Below are positions 49,412 to 59,359 of a stretch of DNA of 64,000 bases, one piece after another. Source of the stretch: an uncultured Lachnospiraceae bacterium. Its GTDB lineage: Bacteria; Bacillota; Clostridia; Lachnospirales; Lachnospiraceae. The first letter of the stretch is position 1. Each line of letters begins with the position of its first letter. The notes below the pieces were generated by a model. It saw only the letters and a list, made by a program, of their open reading frames with translations, had not been told where the DNA came from and did not search any database. The DNA lies in assembly GCA_947588845.1 (NCBI GenBank), contig CANQAR010000001.1, positions 62,001 through 126,000 of the forward strand, read 5' to 3'. Both the position numbers and the translations under genes were made by a program.

Positions 49412-50894
49412 TCAAATGCCTGGTTCGTATGTTTTCCTCTCCTTCCAGATCCGCGATTGTTCTGGCCACTTTCAGAACTCTGTGATACGTGCGGGCCGTG
49501 AGACGTTTGCTTGTAAATACCGACCGCATCAGTTTTTCGCCCTCCGCATCTGTCCTGCAGTACCGGGACACAGCTTCCGCCGGCAGTTCTCCGTTGAACC
49601 GGAATTCATGACCTGCATAGCGTTCTGTCTGTATTTCATGTGCACGAAGCACACGTTTCCGGATATCCTCTGAACTTTCACCCGAGGTCTCATTCTGCAG
49701 ATCCTCGTAAGTCACAGGCTTCGCGCAGACATGAAGATCAATCCGGTCGAGCAGCGGGCGGCTGATTCTGCGCAGGTATCTGCGCACCTCGCTTTCCGAG
49801 CAGCGGCATCTTGTTCTGTCTGGATAATAACCGCATTTGCAGGGATTTCTTGACGCCACCAGGATAAAATCAGCCGGGAAAACATAGGAACCGCTGTTCC
49901 GCGTAATGGTCACCTCTCTGTCTTCCAGCGGCTGCCGCAGGATCTCCAGAGTCTCTTTTTGAAATTCCGGCAGTTCATCCAGGTAAAGCACACCCCTGTG
50001 GGCGAGACTGATCTCCCCGGGCCTTGGAATCGTCCCGCCGCCTGCCAGTCCCGCCGCGGAGACGGTGTGGTGGGGCATCCGGAAGGGCCGCTCACAGAGA
50101 ATTCCTTCTTCCGGAAGGATTCCCACCACGCTGTGGATCATGGACACCTCCAGCGACTCATCCAGCGACATCGGCGGAAGTATGGACGGAATCCTTCTGG
50201 CGATCATGGATTTGCCGGTTCCCGGCGGTCCGCTGATCAGAAGATTGTGTCTTCCGGCGGCTGCAATCTCAGCGGCACGCCGTACGATTTCCTGCCCTTT
50301 TATGTCAGAAAAATCCTCTTTCTGATATTTTCTGCCGTTTTGAAAAGTTTCTTCTATATTAATAACACACGGATCCAGCATTTTTCTGCCATGCAGATGT
50401 TCCACAACTTCACTGAGATTCTTCGCTCCGTACACGTGTATCCCCTGTATCACAGCTCCTTCCCGCGCATTCGCTTCCGGGATAATGCAGGAATGACATC
50501 CGGCTGCTTTCGCTTCACCCACCATCCCAAGGATCCCGTGGATTCCCCTCAGCTTCCCGTTCAGGCTCAGTTCCCCGGCAAAGAATATCCCTCTCACCAT
50601 TTCATTCGGGATATATCCGTATGCCGTCAGCATTGCCACGGCAACCGGCAGATCAAATCCGGAACCCGCCTTTCGGATATCAGCAGGGGACAGATTTACC
50701 GTAACCTTCCTCGGCTCCAGATTGATTCCTGAATTGTGCAGCGCGGCTCTCACCCGCTCCTGCGCTTCCTTTACCTCGGAGGAAAGATATCCCACCATCG
50801 AAACCCCCGGAAGTCCGTTGGAAATATCTACCTCCACAGAAATCAGCCTGCTCTCAATTCCGCAGACCGCTCCTGAAATAACTGATGCAAACAA
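49380..50894 (-). CDS. comM: YifB/ComM family Mg chelatase-like AAA ATPase
   Basis: VDISNGLPGVSMVGYLSSEVKEAQERVRAALHNSGI; GPPGTGKSMIARRIPSILPPM; Mg_chelatase_C. Confidence 0.96.
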   Translation of the reverse strand: MFASVISGAVCGIESRLISVEVDISNGLPGVSMVGYLSSEVKEAQERVRAALHNSGINLEPRKVTVNLSPADIRKAGSGFDLPVAVAMLTAYGYIPNEMVRGIFFAGELSLNGKLRGIHGILGMVGEAKAAGCHSCIIPEANAREGAVIQGIHVYGAKNLSEVVEHLHGRKMLDPCVINIEETFQNGRKYQKEDFSDIKGQEIVRRAAEIAAAGRHNLLISGPPGTGKSMIARRIPSILPPMSLDESLEVSMIHSVVGILPEEGILCERPFRMPHHTVSAAGLAGGGTIPRPGEISLAHRGVLYLDELPEFQKETLEILRQPLEDREVTITRNSGSYVFPADFILVASRNPCKCGYYPDRTRCRCSESEVRRYLRRISRPLLDRIDLHVCAKPVTYEDLQNETSGESSEDIRKRVLRAHEIQTERYAGHEFRFNGELPAEAVSRYCRTDAEGEKLMRSVFTSKRLTARTYHRVLKVARTIADLEGEENIRTRHLSEAVCYRPEE

Positions 50895-50958
50895 AAATCA
50901 TGCCTCCTTTCCAGCAGATCAAACGATCCATGAATCTGAACCACTGCAATCAAACAGG

Positions 50959-51041
50959 GTGGAGAGCGCAGGAATTCGGAGATGAAGATGTCTGCTGACG
51001 CGGATCCGAATCCCGCGCGCAAAACTCACAGGCGAGTTTTG
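50959..51041 (+). repeat. Repeat family C, copy C1 (83 bp)
   Basis: gtggagagcgcaggaattcggagatgaagatgtctgctgacgcggatccgaatcccgcgcgcaaaactcacaggcgagttttg; gapless alignment with C2, about 8 mismatches by eye. Confidence 0.93.
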
Positions 51042-51265
51042 AACACCCAAAAAGATAAAAAGAAAATTGCCCGGCCAAAGGGCAGAATGACTGAAAACAC
51101 AGAATTCTGTGTCTTCAGTCACAAGAATATAATAAGAAGTTAAGAAATAAGAATATTTTGACTGGTTTTCAAATTTTCCATACCATATTGTTTATTATAT
51201 CGTTCTTACGCTATGGTAATACCTTTTTGCGTTTATGTCAAGCTTTTTCAATCCTGTTTTTCAAT

Positions 51266-52576
51266 TTATTCTGCAATCGCCCGGAAAGCCTCTTCCAGAT
51301 CTTCCAGGATATCATCGATATGCTCCGCACCGATGGAAAGACGGATTGTGTTTGGCTTAATTCCCTGATCCGCAAGTTCCTCTTCGCTGCACTGGCTGTG
51401 CGTCGTCGTGGCTGGATGAATCACCAGAGATTTGACATCGGCAACATTCGCAAGCAGGGAAAACAGTTCGAGATTGTCAATAAAGTCTTTCGCCTTCTGT
51501 GCATCACCTTTGATCTCAAACGTGAAAATAGAGCCCCCTCCGTTCGGAAAATATTTTTTATACAGTTTCTGCTGTTCCGGATCCTCGCTCACGGAAGGAT
51601 GGTGTACCTTCTCGACCTGCGGATGCTGATTCAGGTACTGTACCACCTTCAGCGCATTTTCAACCTGACGCTCCACGCGCAGCGAGAGCGTCTCAAGCCC
51701 CTGCAGGAAAAAGAAGGCATGGAATGGAGAAAGCGTCGCTCCTGTGTCACGCAGCAGAATCGCGCGAATCTTCGTCACAAACGCCGCTGCCCCGACCGCT
51801 TTCGTAAAGCTGACTCCATGGTAGCTGGGATTCGGTTCCGTCAGAGACGCAAATTTCCCGGATGCCTCCCAGTCAAATCTGCCGCTGTCCACGATAACTC
51901 CCCCGATGGTCGTGCCATGTCCGCCGATAAACTTGGTCGCGGAGTGCACCACAATGTCCGCTCCGTACTCGATCGGCCGCACCAGATACGGCGTCGCAAA
52001 TGTATTGTCAACAACAAGCGGTATCCTGTTCTCGTGCGCCACCTTTGCAACCGCCTCGATGTCCACAACATCGGAGTTCGGATTGCCCAGTGTCTCGATA
52101 AAGACTGCCTTCGTGTTTTCCTGAATTGCGGCCCGCACCGCGTCGAGATCAAAGATATCGACAAAAGTTGTCTTTATGCCGTACTGCGGAAGCGTGTGCG
52201 CCAGCAGGTTAAACGTACCGCCGTAAATATTTTTCGCGGAAACGATGTGGTCCCCCGCCTGCGCCAGATTCTGGAACGTGTAGGTGATCGCCGCTGCGCC
52301 GGAAGCAACCGCGAGGGCCGCGACACCGCCCTCGAGGGCCGCCATCCTCTGCTCAAATACATCCTCTGTCGGGTTTGTCAGCCGTCCGTAAATATTCCCT
52401 GCGTCGGCAAGTCCGAATCTGGCGGCTGCATGATCGCAGTTTCTGAACACGTAGGAAGAAGTCTGATAGATTGGCACTGCTCTGGCATCCGTCACCGGAT
52501 CCGGAGATTCCTGTCCTACGTGAAGCTGTAATGTCTCAAATTTCAGTGTTCTCTCCGCTCTTGTCTTTTTGCTCAT
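51266..52576 (-). CDS. metY: O-acetylhomoserine aminocarboxypropyltransferase / cysteine synthase family (PLP)
   Basis: FETLQLHVGQESPDPVTDARAVPIYQTSSYVFRNCDHAAARFGL; VVHSATKFIGGHGTTIGGVIVDSG. Confidence 0.96.
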   Translation of the reverse strand: MSKKTRAERTLKFETLQLHVGQESPDPVTDARAVPIYQTSSYVFRNCDHAAARFGLADAGNIYGRLTNPTEDVFEQRMAALEGGVAALAVASGAAAITYTFQNLAQAGDHIVSAKNIYGGTFNLLAHTLPQYGIKTTFVDIFDLDAVRAAIQENTKAVFIETLGNPNSDVVDIEAVAKVAHENRIPLVVDNTFATPYLVRPIEYGADIVVHSATKFIGGHGTTIGGVIVDSGRFDWEASGKFASLTEPNPSYHGVSFTKAVGAAAFVTKIRAILLRDTGATLSPFHAFFFLQGLETLSLRVERQVENALKVVQYLNQHPQVEKVHHPSVSEDPEQQKLYKKYFPNGGGSIFTFEIKGDAQKAKDFIDNLELFSLLANVADVKSLVIHPATTTHSQCSEEELADQGIKPNTIRLSIGAEHIDDILEDLEEAFRAIAE

Positions 52577-52729
52577 AAGTATAATCTCCTGTCCTGTTAT
52601 TTTTAATACCTTTAATATCTATGTGATTAATAGGCATTATACAACTTCTTTTTCTGTTTGTCCAGTACAAATTACAAAATTTCTCTTTTCTTCTTTTGGT
52701 AATTCTGCTAGAATAACGGTGCAGTCAGA

Positions 52730-52812
52730 GTGGAGAGCGCAGGAATTCAGAGCTGAAGATGCCTGCTGACGCAGACCCGAATCCCGCGCGCAAAACTCGC
52801 AAACGAGTTTTG
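52730..52812 (+). repeat. Repeat family C, copy C2 (83 bp)
   Basis: gtggagagcgcaggaattcagagctgaagatgcctgctgacgcagacccgaatcccgcgcgcaaaactcgcaaacgagttttg. Confidence 0.93.
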
Positions 52813-52832
52813 AAAAAATCCGAGGTGTTTTT

Positions 52833-53069
52833 ATGAAAAAATTAAAACGTATATTTGCTCTTGCCGGGGTTGTAATCCTCATCGGATTGTATCTGATTAC
52901 TTTTATTCTGGGACTGACCGCCAGTCCGGCCACCAACGACATGCTCATGGCGGCCATCGCCTGCACAGTGATCATTCCCTGCCTGCTCTATGGAATGATG
53001 CTGCTTGCGAACGTACTCGGCAGTAACAGAGAAACCTTTCACGAAGAAGAAGAGGATTCCGGAAAATGA
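52833..53069 (+). CDS. Small two-TM membrane protein, unknown function
   Basis: 78 aa, MKKLKRIFALAGVVILIGLYLITFILGLTASPATNDMLMAAIACTVIIPCLLYGMMLLANVLG; RBS-like gaggtg. Confidence 0.8.
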   Translation: MKKLKRIFALAGVVILIGLYLITFILGLTASPATNDMLMAAIACTVIIPCLLYGMMLLANVLGSNRETFHEEEEDSGK

Positions 53070-53077
53070 AAATGGAA

Positions 53078-53122
53078 TCGCGGCCCGGGTGCTGCTGGCG
53101 CAGCACCCGGACCTGCGCATAA
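53078..53122 (-). repeat. Repeat family A, first-hairpin copy A8
   Basis: Reverse complement TTATGCGCAGGTCCGGGTGCTGCGCCAGCAGCACCCGGGCCGCG. Confidence 0.7.
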
Positions 53123-53170
53123 AAAACGCCTCAGCAGGAGATTCTTCCTGAAAATCTCCGATGAGGCGTT
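53121..53170 (-). terminator. Terminator downstream of purA
   Basis: Minus strand AACGCCTCATCGGAGA...TCTCCTGCTGAGGCGTTTTTT. Confidence 0.85.
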
Positions 53171-53235
53171 TATCCGTCTGAAACAATATCACGGCCGCCG
53201 TTCACACCTTATCCACCGCAGCCGCCATATCCCTT

Positions 53236-54516
53236 TTACCGGTAAATAATATCTTTTCTTCCCGGTCCGTTTGATACCATCGTGATCGGGAATCCGATCT
53301 GCTGTTCAATAAATTCGATGTAATTCCTGCAGTTCTCCGGAAGTTCCTCGTATTTGCGGATTCCGCGGATATCGGTCTTCCATCCCGGAAGATTTTTGAG
53401 CACCGGCTTCGCCTTCTCCAGTTTCGCCGTGATCGGAAAATCAGTCGTCACCTCTCCGTCGATCTCATAGCCCACGCAGACCGGAATTTCATCGAGATAT
53501 CCAAGGACATCGAGGACCGTGAAAGCCACGTCGGTCGTTCCCTGGATGCGGCAGCCGTATCTGGAAGCCACACAGTCAAACCACCCCATACGTCTTGGTC
53601 TCCCTGTCGTTGCGCCGTACTCGCCGCCGTCCCCGCCGCGTTTCCGCAGCTCCTCTGCTTCCGCCCCGAAGATCTCGCTGACAAAAGCTCCCGCTCCGAC
53701 AGCGCTTGAGTACGCCTTGCAGACTGTGATGATCTTTTTAATTTCATACGGAGGAATCCCGGCCCCAATCGCACCGTAAGCCGCAAGCGTGGAGGACGAG
53801 GTGACCATCGGATAAATTCCATGGTCCGGATCCTTCAGCGAACCGAGCTGTCCTTCAAGCAGAATATTCTTTCCGGCCTTAAGCGCTTCATACAGATAAG
53901 CGGACGTATCACAGACAAACGGCTCCACCATCTCCCGGTAGCTTCGCAGCTCTGCGAGAATCTCTTCCGGAACGAGCGTCGGCTTGTGGTACAGATGTTC
54001 CAGCTGCACATTTTTGATCTCACAGACGCGCTGTACCTTCTCCGCGAGACGTTCCTCATCAAAGAGTTCGCTCACCTGAAAACCAATCTTTGCGTATTTA
54101 TCTGAATAGAACGGAGCAATTCCTGATTTTGTCGAGCCAAATGACTTCCCCGCAAGACGCTCTTCCTCATACTGGTCGAACAAAATATGATACGACATTA
54201 CCATCTGCGCACGGTCTGAGACAAGGATTTTCGGCATCGGAACATTGCGGTCTGTGATCCCCCTGATCTCCCTGAACAATACCGGTATGTTCAGGGCAAC
54301 TCCGTTTCCTATAATACTGGTCGTATGGTTATAGAACACGCCGGACGGAAGCGTGTGAAGCGCAAATTTGCCGTAATTATTTACAATCGTATGTCCCGCG
54401 TTTGCGCCTCCCTGAAACCGCACGATAATGTCTGCCTTCTCGGCAAGCATATCCGTGATCTTACCCTTTCCTTCATCGCCCCAATTGGCTCCAACGACTG
54501 CTTGTACCATAGACAA
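53236..54516 (-). CDS. purA: Adenylosuccinate synthase
   Basis: VQAVVGANWGDEGKGKITDMLAEKADIIVRFQGGANAGHTIVN. Confidence 0.99.
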   Translation of the reverse strand: MSMVQAVVGANWGDEGKGKITDMLAEKADIIVRFQGGANAGHTIVNNYGKFALHTLPSGVFYNHTTSIIGNGVALNIPVLFREIRGITDRNVPMPKILVSDRAQMVMSYHILFDQYEEERLAGKSFGSTKSGIAPFYSDKYAKIGFQVSELFDEERLAEKVQRVCEIKNVQLEHLYHKPTLVPEEILAELRSYREMVEPFVCDTSAYLYEALKAGKNILLEGQLGSLKDPDHGIYPMVTSSSTLAAYGAIGAGIPPYEIKKIITVCKAYSSAVGAGAFVSEIFGAEAEELRKRGGDGGEYGATTGRPRRMGWFDCVASRYGCRIQGTTDVAFTVLDVLGYLDEIPVCVGYEIDGEVTTDFPITAKLEKAKPVLKNLPGWKTDIRGIRKYEELPENCRNYIEFIEQQIGFPITMVSNGPGRKDIIYR

Positions 54517-54542
54517 TTCCTCCTAAAATCTTTCTTTCACTT

Positions 54543-54590
54543 TGTGCCGCCGGCCGCTGATTTCTCTGCGCGGCCATGCGCATCATCAGA
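54543..54590 (-). repeat. Repeat family A remnant A9
   Basis: Reverse complement GATGCGCATGGCCGCGCAGAGAAATCAGCGGCCGGCGGCAC. Confidence 0.5.
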
Positions 54591-56037
54591 CATTGATTTC
54601 GGCCCTGATCCCGAGCAGATCCTGATTTTTCTCAAGTACCGGACGGACTTCCCTGAGAAGGAACGTTTCCACCTGCTCTTTTGAGCGGCCGACATATCTG
54701 GCCGGCTGCATGGAAGCTTTCAGATCCTCCAGCGACATGTGGAAGGACGGCTCCGCCGCAATCAGCTCAAGCAGATTATTCTCCCTGCCCTCTTCTTTGA
54801 CGTTTCTTCCGGCCTCCATCGAAAGCTCCCTGATTTTCTCGTGAAGCTCCTGACGGTCGCCGCCGGCCTTGACGGCATCCATCATGATATTCTCCGTCGC
54901 CATGAACGGAAGCTCCGCCATCAGATGCTTCTCGATCACTTTCGGATATACCTTCAGCCCGTCTGTCACATTCAGACACAGATCAAGAATACCATCCACA
55001 GCCAGAAATCCTTCCGCTACCGAAAGTCTCTTGTTCGCGGAGTCGTCCAGCGTCCGCTCAAACCACTGGCACGCGGATGTAACCGCCGGATTCAGCGCGT
55101 CGCAGATCACATATCTTGAAAGAGAAGCAATACGCTCGCTGCGCATCGGATTCCGCTTGTACGCCATCGCGGAAGAACCGATCTGTGTCTTCTCAAACGG
55201 CTCTTCCACCTCCTTCAGGTGCTGCAGCAGGCGGATGTCGTTCGACATCTTGTGCGCGCTCGCCGCAATCCCGGCCAGGACATTCAGCACTCTTGTGTCC
55301 GTCTTTCTGGAATACGTCTGGCCCGACACGGGCACGCAGGCGGAAAATCCCATCTTCTGCGCGATCATCGGATCGATCCGGTCAATTTTCTCCTGATCTC
55401 CGTCAAACAGCTCCAGAAAACTTGCCTGAGTTCCTGTGGTCCCTTTCGAGCCCAGCAGCTTCATTGTGGAAAGCACATACTCGAGATCTTCCAGATCCAT
55501 CAGGAATTCCTGCGTCCAGAGCGTTGCCCTTTTTCCTACCGTCGTCGGCTGCGCCGGCTGAAAATGCGTAAAGGCAAGCGTCGGCTGATCTTTATATTTG
55601 TCGGCAAAATCCCCAAGCTGTGCAATGACGTTTACCAGTTTTTTCTTTATGAGATGAAGCGCTTCCGTCATGATAATAATATCTGTATTGTCCCCTACAT
55701 AGCAGGAAGTTGCTCCCAGGTGAATGATCGGCTTTGCCTTCGGACACTGGATCCCGTACGCGTAAACATGGGACATCACATCATGGCGCACAATCTTCTC
55801 TCTTTCCCTCGCCACCTCATAGTTGATGTCGTCTCTGTGGGCCTTCAGTTCCTCGATCTGTTCATCGGTGATCGGAAGCCCGAGCTCCTGCTCCGTCTCG
55901 GCAAGCGCGATCCAGAGTTTTCTCCATGTACGGAATTTCATGTCCGGCGAAAAGATATACTGCATTTCCTTGCTCGCATACCGCTCTGAAAGCGGACTCT
56001 GATATCTGTCTGTGCTCATAAGATTCTCCCTTCGCAA
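54586..56037 (-). CDS. purB: Adenylosuccinate lyase
   Basis: GSSAMAYKRNPMRSERIASLSRYV; LAFTHFQPAQPTTVGKRATLW. Confidence 0.98.
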   Translation of the reverse strand: MRRENLMSTDRYQSPLSERYASKEMQYIFSPDMKFRTWRKLWIALAETEQELGLPITDEQIEELKAHRDDINYEVAREREKIVRHDVMSHVYAYGIQCPKAKPIIHLGATSCYVGDNTDIIIMTEALHLIKKKLVNVIAQLGDFADKYKDQPTLAFTHFQPAQPTTVGKRATLWTQEFLMDLEDLEYVLSTMKLLGSKGTTGTQASFLELFDGDQEKIDRIDPMIAQKMGFSACVPVSGQTYSRKTDTRVLNVLAGIAASAHKMSNDIRLLQHLKEVEEPFEKTQIGSSAMAYKRNPMRSERIASLSRYVICDALNPAVTSACQWFERTLDDSANKRLSVAEGFLAVDGILDLCLNVTDGLKVYPKVIEKHLMAELPFMATENIMMDAVKAGGDRQELHEKIRELSMEAGRNVKEEGRENNLLELIAAEPSFHMSLEDLKASMQPARYVGRSKEQVETFLLREVRPVLEKNQDLLGIRAEINV

Positions 56038-56084
56038 AAACGAAACGAACTGTGTTTCGCAGATTTTATTCCTCAGGCCTGCGC

Positions 56085-57542
56085 CTACCGGTCATATTCT
56101 CCCCGGATATCCTCTGTGGGAGGCGCCACCGGGTAATGCCCTGTAAAGCAGCCCTTGCAGATTGAAAGACCTCCTACCATCTGCTCCAGACGTTCCAGTC
56201 CAAGATAGGAAAGGGAATCAGCCCCGATGATCTGCCGAATCTCCTCGACAGACCGGTTCCACGCGATCAGCTGATCGCTCGCCGGCACATCCGTACCGAA
56301 ATAGCAGGGATACAGAAACGGCGGAGAACTGACGCGCATATGCACTTCCTTCGCCCCTGCTTCACGCAGCATCCGCACAATCCGGTCGCTTGTTGTCCCA
56401 CGGACAATCGAGTCATCGATCATAATCACCCGCCTGCCTTCCACGGCATCCCGCAGGACATTGAGTTTTACACGGACACTTGACTCACGGCTGCTCTGTT
56501 TCGGCTTGATAAACGTCCTCCCGACATAACCGTTTTTCACGAAAGCGGTTCCATACGGGATGCCCGATTCCAGCGAGTATCCAAGCGCGGCGACATTCCC
56601 GGATTCCGGCACTCCGACCACAAGATCCGCTTCCACAGGCGAGTCCATCGCGAGGTATTTCCCGGCAAGAAGCCTGGAATTGTAGACGCTGACACCGTCC
56701 ATCCGGCTGTCCGGTCTTCCAAAATAAATATATTCAAAGATACAGCGCGCAGGCTTTTCGCCGCCTTTCTCATCGAGACACATGCTGCAGTCAGAGACAA
56801 TCCCCTGGTCCGGCGTGATCGTCACAATCTCGCCGGGTCTGACATCCCGCACAAACTCCGCGCCGATTGTATCAAGCGCGCATGTCTCCGACGCGAGGAT
56901 CCAGGCATTGTCGCGCTTTCCGATGCAGAGGGGGCGAAATCCATAAGGATCCCGCGCTCCGATCAGTTTTCGGGGAGACATGACAATCAGCGAGTACGAT
57001 CCGGCAAGCCTGCGCATCGCGGCGGCAACTGCCTGCTCAACACTCGCTGTTTTTGTCCTCGCACGCGCAATATGATACGCGATAACTTCCGTGTCAATCG
57101 TGGTCTGGAAAATGGCCCCGTCATATTCCAGTTCCCGGCGAAGTTCCGGGGCATTGACCAGATTGCCATTGTGCGCAAGGCCAAGTGTTCCTTTTACATA
57201 ATTCAGTACAAGAGGCTGGGCATTCTCACGCGTGCTTCCTCCTGCCGTGGAATAGCGGACGTGACCTATTCCGATATCTCCCCTGAGCTTCGCAAGATGC
57301 TTTCCGGAAAAAACTTCATTGACCAGCCCCATTCCCTTATGGGACAAAACTTTCCTCTGCGGGCCATGTGTATCGCTGACCGCGATCCCGCAGCTCTCCT
57401 GCCCGCGGTGCTGCAGCGCAAACAGTCCATAATAGATCGTCGAAGCGACATCCTCACCGGAAAAATCATAGATTCCGAAGACGCCGCACTCTTCCTTTAA
57501 TTTGTCCGTGAAGTCAGTCTGCTCATAGATTTCACTCTTCAT
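56085..57542 (-). CDS. purF: Amidophosphoribosyltransferase
   Basis: KEECGVFGIYDFSGEDVASTIYYGLFALQHRGQESCGI; VIMIDDSIVRGTTSDRIVRMLREAGAKEVHMRVSSPP. Confidence 0.98.
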   Translation of the reverse strand: MKSEIYEQTDFTDKLKEECGVFGIYDFSGEDVASTIYYGLFALQHRGQESCGIAVSDTHGPQRKVLSHKGMGLVNEVFSGKHLAKLRGDIGIGHVRYSTAGGSTRENAQPLVLNYVKGTLGLAHNGNLVNAPELRRELEYDGAIFQTTIDTEVIAYHIARARTKTASVEQAVAAAMRRLAGSYSLIVMSPRKLIGARDPYGFRPLCIGKRDNAWILASETCALDTIGAEFVRDVRPGEIVTITPDQGIVSDCSMCLDEKGGEKPARCIFEYIYFGRPDSRMDGVSVYNSRLLAGKYLAMDSPVEADLVVGVPESGNVAALGYSLESGIPYGTAFVKNGYVGRTFIKPKQSSRESSVRVKLNVLRDAVEGRRVIMIDDSIVRGTTSDRIVRMLREAGAKEVHMRVSSPPFLYPCYFGTDVPASDQLIAWNRSVEEIRQIIGADSLSYLGLERLEQMVGGLSICKGCFTGHYPVAPPTEDIRGEYDR

Positions 57543-57639
57543 CTGCCTCTACTCTCCTGTCAATCTTCCTGCTGACACGAACAGCGCAGAGCGCTTCGGA
57601 CATTCCGCCTTTGCGCTCTGCAGACCAGTTTCCGGTCCT

Positions 57640-58344
57640 TTAAAGTCCCAGACGTCTGAATACTTCGTTGTACGCTTCCTCCACATTGCCAAGATCTCTG
57701 CGGAAACGGTCTTTATCCAGCTTTTCATGCGTATCTGCATCCCACAGTCTGCAGGTGTCCGGTGACGTTTCATCCGCAAGAAGGATCTGACCTTTGTAAC
57801 GGCCAAACTCAATCTTGAAATCAACCAGCTCGATATTTGCCTGGAGAAAATACTTTTTCAGGACGTCATTCACCTTGAACGCATATTTTGTGATCGTTTC
57901 AATCTCTTCTCTGGTGGCGAGGCCAAGCGCAATCGCAAAGTAGTCATTGATCAGCGGATCTCCAAGCTCATCATTTTTGTAGCTGAACTCCAGCGTCGGC
58001 TCCTTAAACGGCGTGCCTTCCGGCACTCCAAGGCGCTTGGAAAAGCTTCCCGCCGCAATATTTCTGACGATAACCTCAAGCGGTACGATCTCCACCTTGC
58101 GGACTGCTGTTTCGCGGTCGCTCAGCTCTTCGATCAGGTGAGTCGGAACTCCTTCTGCCTCAAGAATTTTGAACACATGGTTCGTCATGCGGTTATTCAC
58201 CACGCCCTTGCCCGTAATTGTTCCTTTCTTCAGCCCGTTGAATGCGGTCGCGTCATCCTTGTAGTCCACAATAACGACATCCTCGACATCCGTGCTGTAC
58301 ACTTTCTTGGCCTTACCTTCATAAAGCAATTCTCTTTTTTCCAT
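57640..58344 (-). CDS. purC: Phosphoribosylaminoimidazolesuccinocarboxamide synthase
   Basis: [57 protein letters not shown]. Confidence 0.98.
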   Translation of the reverse strand: MEKRELLYEGKAKKVYSTDVEDVVIVDYKDDATAFNGLKKGTITGKGVVNNRMTNHVFKILEAEGVPTHLIEELSDRETAVRKVEIVPLEVIVRNIAAGSFSKRLGVPEGTPFKEPTLEFSYKNDELGDPLINDYFAIALGLATREEIETITKYAFKVNDVLKKYFLQANIELVDFKIEFGRYKGQILLADETSPDTCRLWDADTHEKLDKDRFRRDLGNVEEAYNEVFRRLGL

Positions 58345-58450
58345 AAATTCACCTGTCCTTTTCCTGTGTCGTTAGTCTCATGAAAATCCCGGGAGAGTCC
58401 CGGGCCTTCTTATCCGGCAGTGCCCGGCATGCCGCGGCAGCCACCTGCAA

Positions 58451-58479
58451 ATTATATCCTATCTGTTTCCAGAAAGCAA
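58451..58479 (-). promoter_or_regulatory. Probable purC(FBA) promoter
   Basis: Minus strand TTGCTT - 17 nt - TATAAT, about 107 nt upstream of the purC start. Confidence 0.7.
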
Positions 58480-58520
58480 GAGATAAGTAAAGGAGTTCTC
58501 AGATTTCCATCCGCCGGGTA

Positions 58521-59321
58521 TTACAGCTTTGCGCTTCTGCGGTACTGGCGTTTTAATTCATCCAGGTACCCGTCCACATCCCCGGAAAGTATTTCTTCCA
58601 CTTTCTTCTGCGCGTCCGCCTTCCTGCAAAGTTCCGCATTGTACTCCTGAATTCTCTGGACAAGATAGGAATCGGCATCCACTTCCTTCAGCTTTTCTTC
58701 ATATTCCTGCCCGGACAGATACAGAGGCAGCGTGCTGACGTACTTGCGGAAGGTTTCTTTCGTTTTTCCCAGTTTCCAGGATTCAAGAAAACATTCCGCC
58801 GCTTTGTCATACTGAAACAGTCCCGCATACGCGGCGCCCAGATTGTTCCAGATGGAAGAATAAAACTGCACGCCAAGCCTGCCGGGGCCTTTCTTTTTGA
58901 GAATCCGCCGGTACACGCTCACAGCCCTCGCAAACATTTTTTCTTTTACCAGGTAATCTCCTCTCATTTTCTGCCTGACTTCTTCCGACTGAACTTCAAG
59001 ACGCGAAAGCTTTTCCTGAAATTCTCTTCCTTCCTGGACATTCAGATATCCTGCTTCCCGAAAAATCGGAAACACAAAGAAAGCCGCTCCTTCCTTTTTT
59101 TCCAGCTGTGCGTACAACTGCCGGTACAGCCTCGTCAGCCCCAGTTCATCGCGGATCCAGTCACACAAACCTTCGTTTATAATCGTCTCGTCTATCAGAT
59201 AAATATTGTGATACAGATAATAGCACAGTTCTTCAAGAGAATAGATCTCTGTGCGTATACTTTCGATAAAATAAGGCTTTTTTGCCTGTTCCGTCAGGCA
59301 CAGGTCATAGCTCATATTCAC
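58521..59321 (-). CDS. Uncharacterised protein with TPR-like C-terminal half
   Basis: 266 aa; FYSSIWNNLGAAYAGLFQYDKAAECFLESWKLGKTKETFRKYV is TPR-like; last gene of the run from the right edge. Confidence 0.7.
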   Translation of the reverse strand: MNMSYDLCLTEQAKKPYFIESIRTEIYSLEELCYYLYHNIYLIDETIINEGLCDWIRDELGLTRLYRQLYAQLEKKEGAAFFVFPIFREAGYLNVQEGREFQEKLSRLEVQSEEVRQKMRGDYLVKEKMFARAVSVYRRILKKKGPGRLGVQFYSSIWNNLGAAYAGLFQYDKAAECFLESWKLGKTKETFRKYVSTLPLYLSGQEYEEKLKEVDADSYLVQRIQEYNAELCRKADAQKKVEEILSGDVDGYLDELKRQYRRSAKL

Positions 59322-59359
59322 TACCCGCTTTCCTTTGAAAAATTTCCGAACAGTTTTCC

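Noticed and set aside
58345-58450. Purine or ZTP riboswitch in the purC leader
   Set aside because: Only a CCCGGGACTCTCCCGGG hairpin is evident; the conserved purine/ZTP core sequences are not present.
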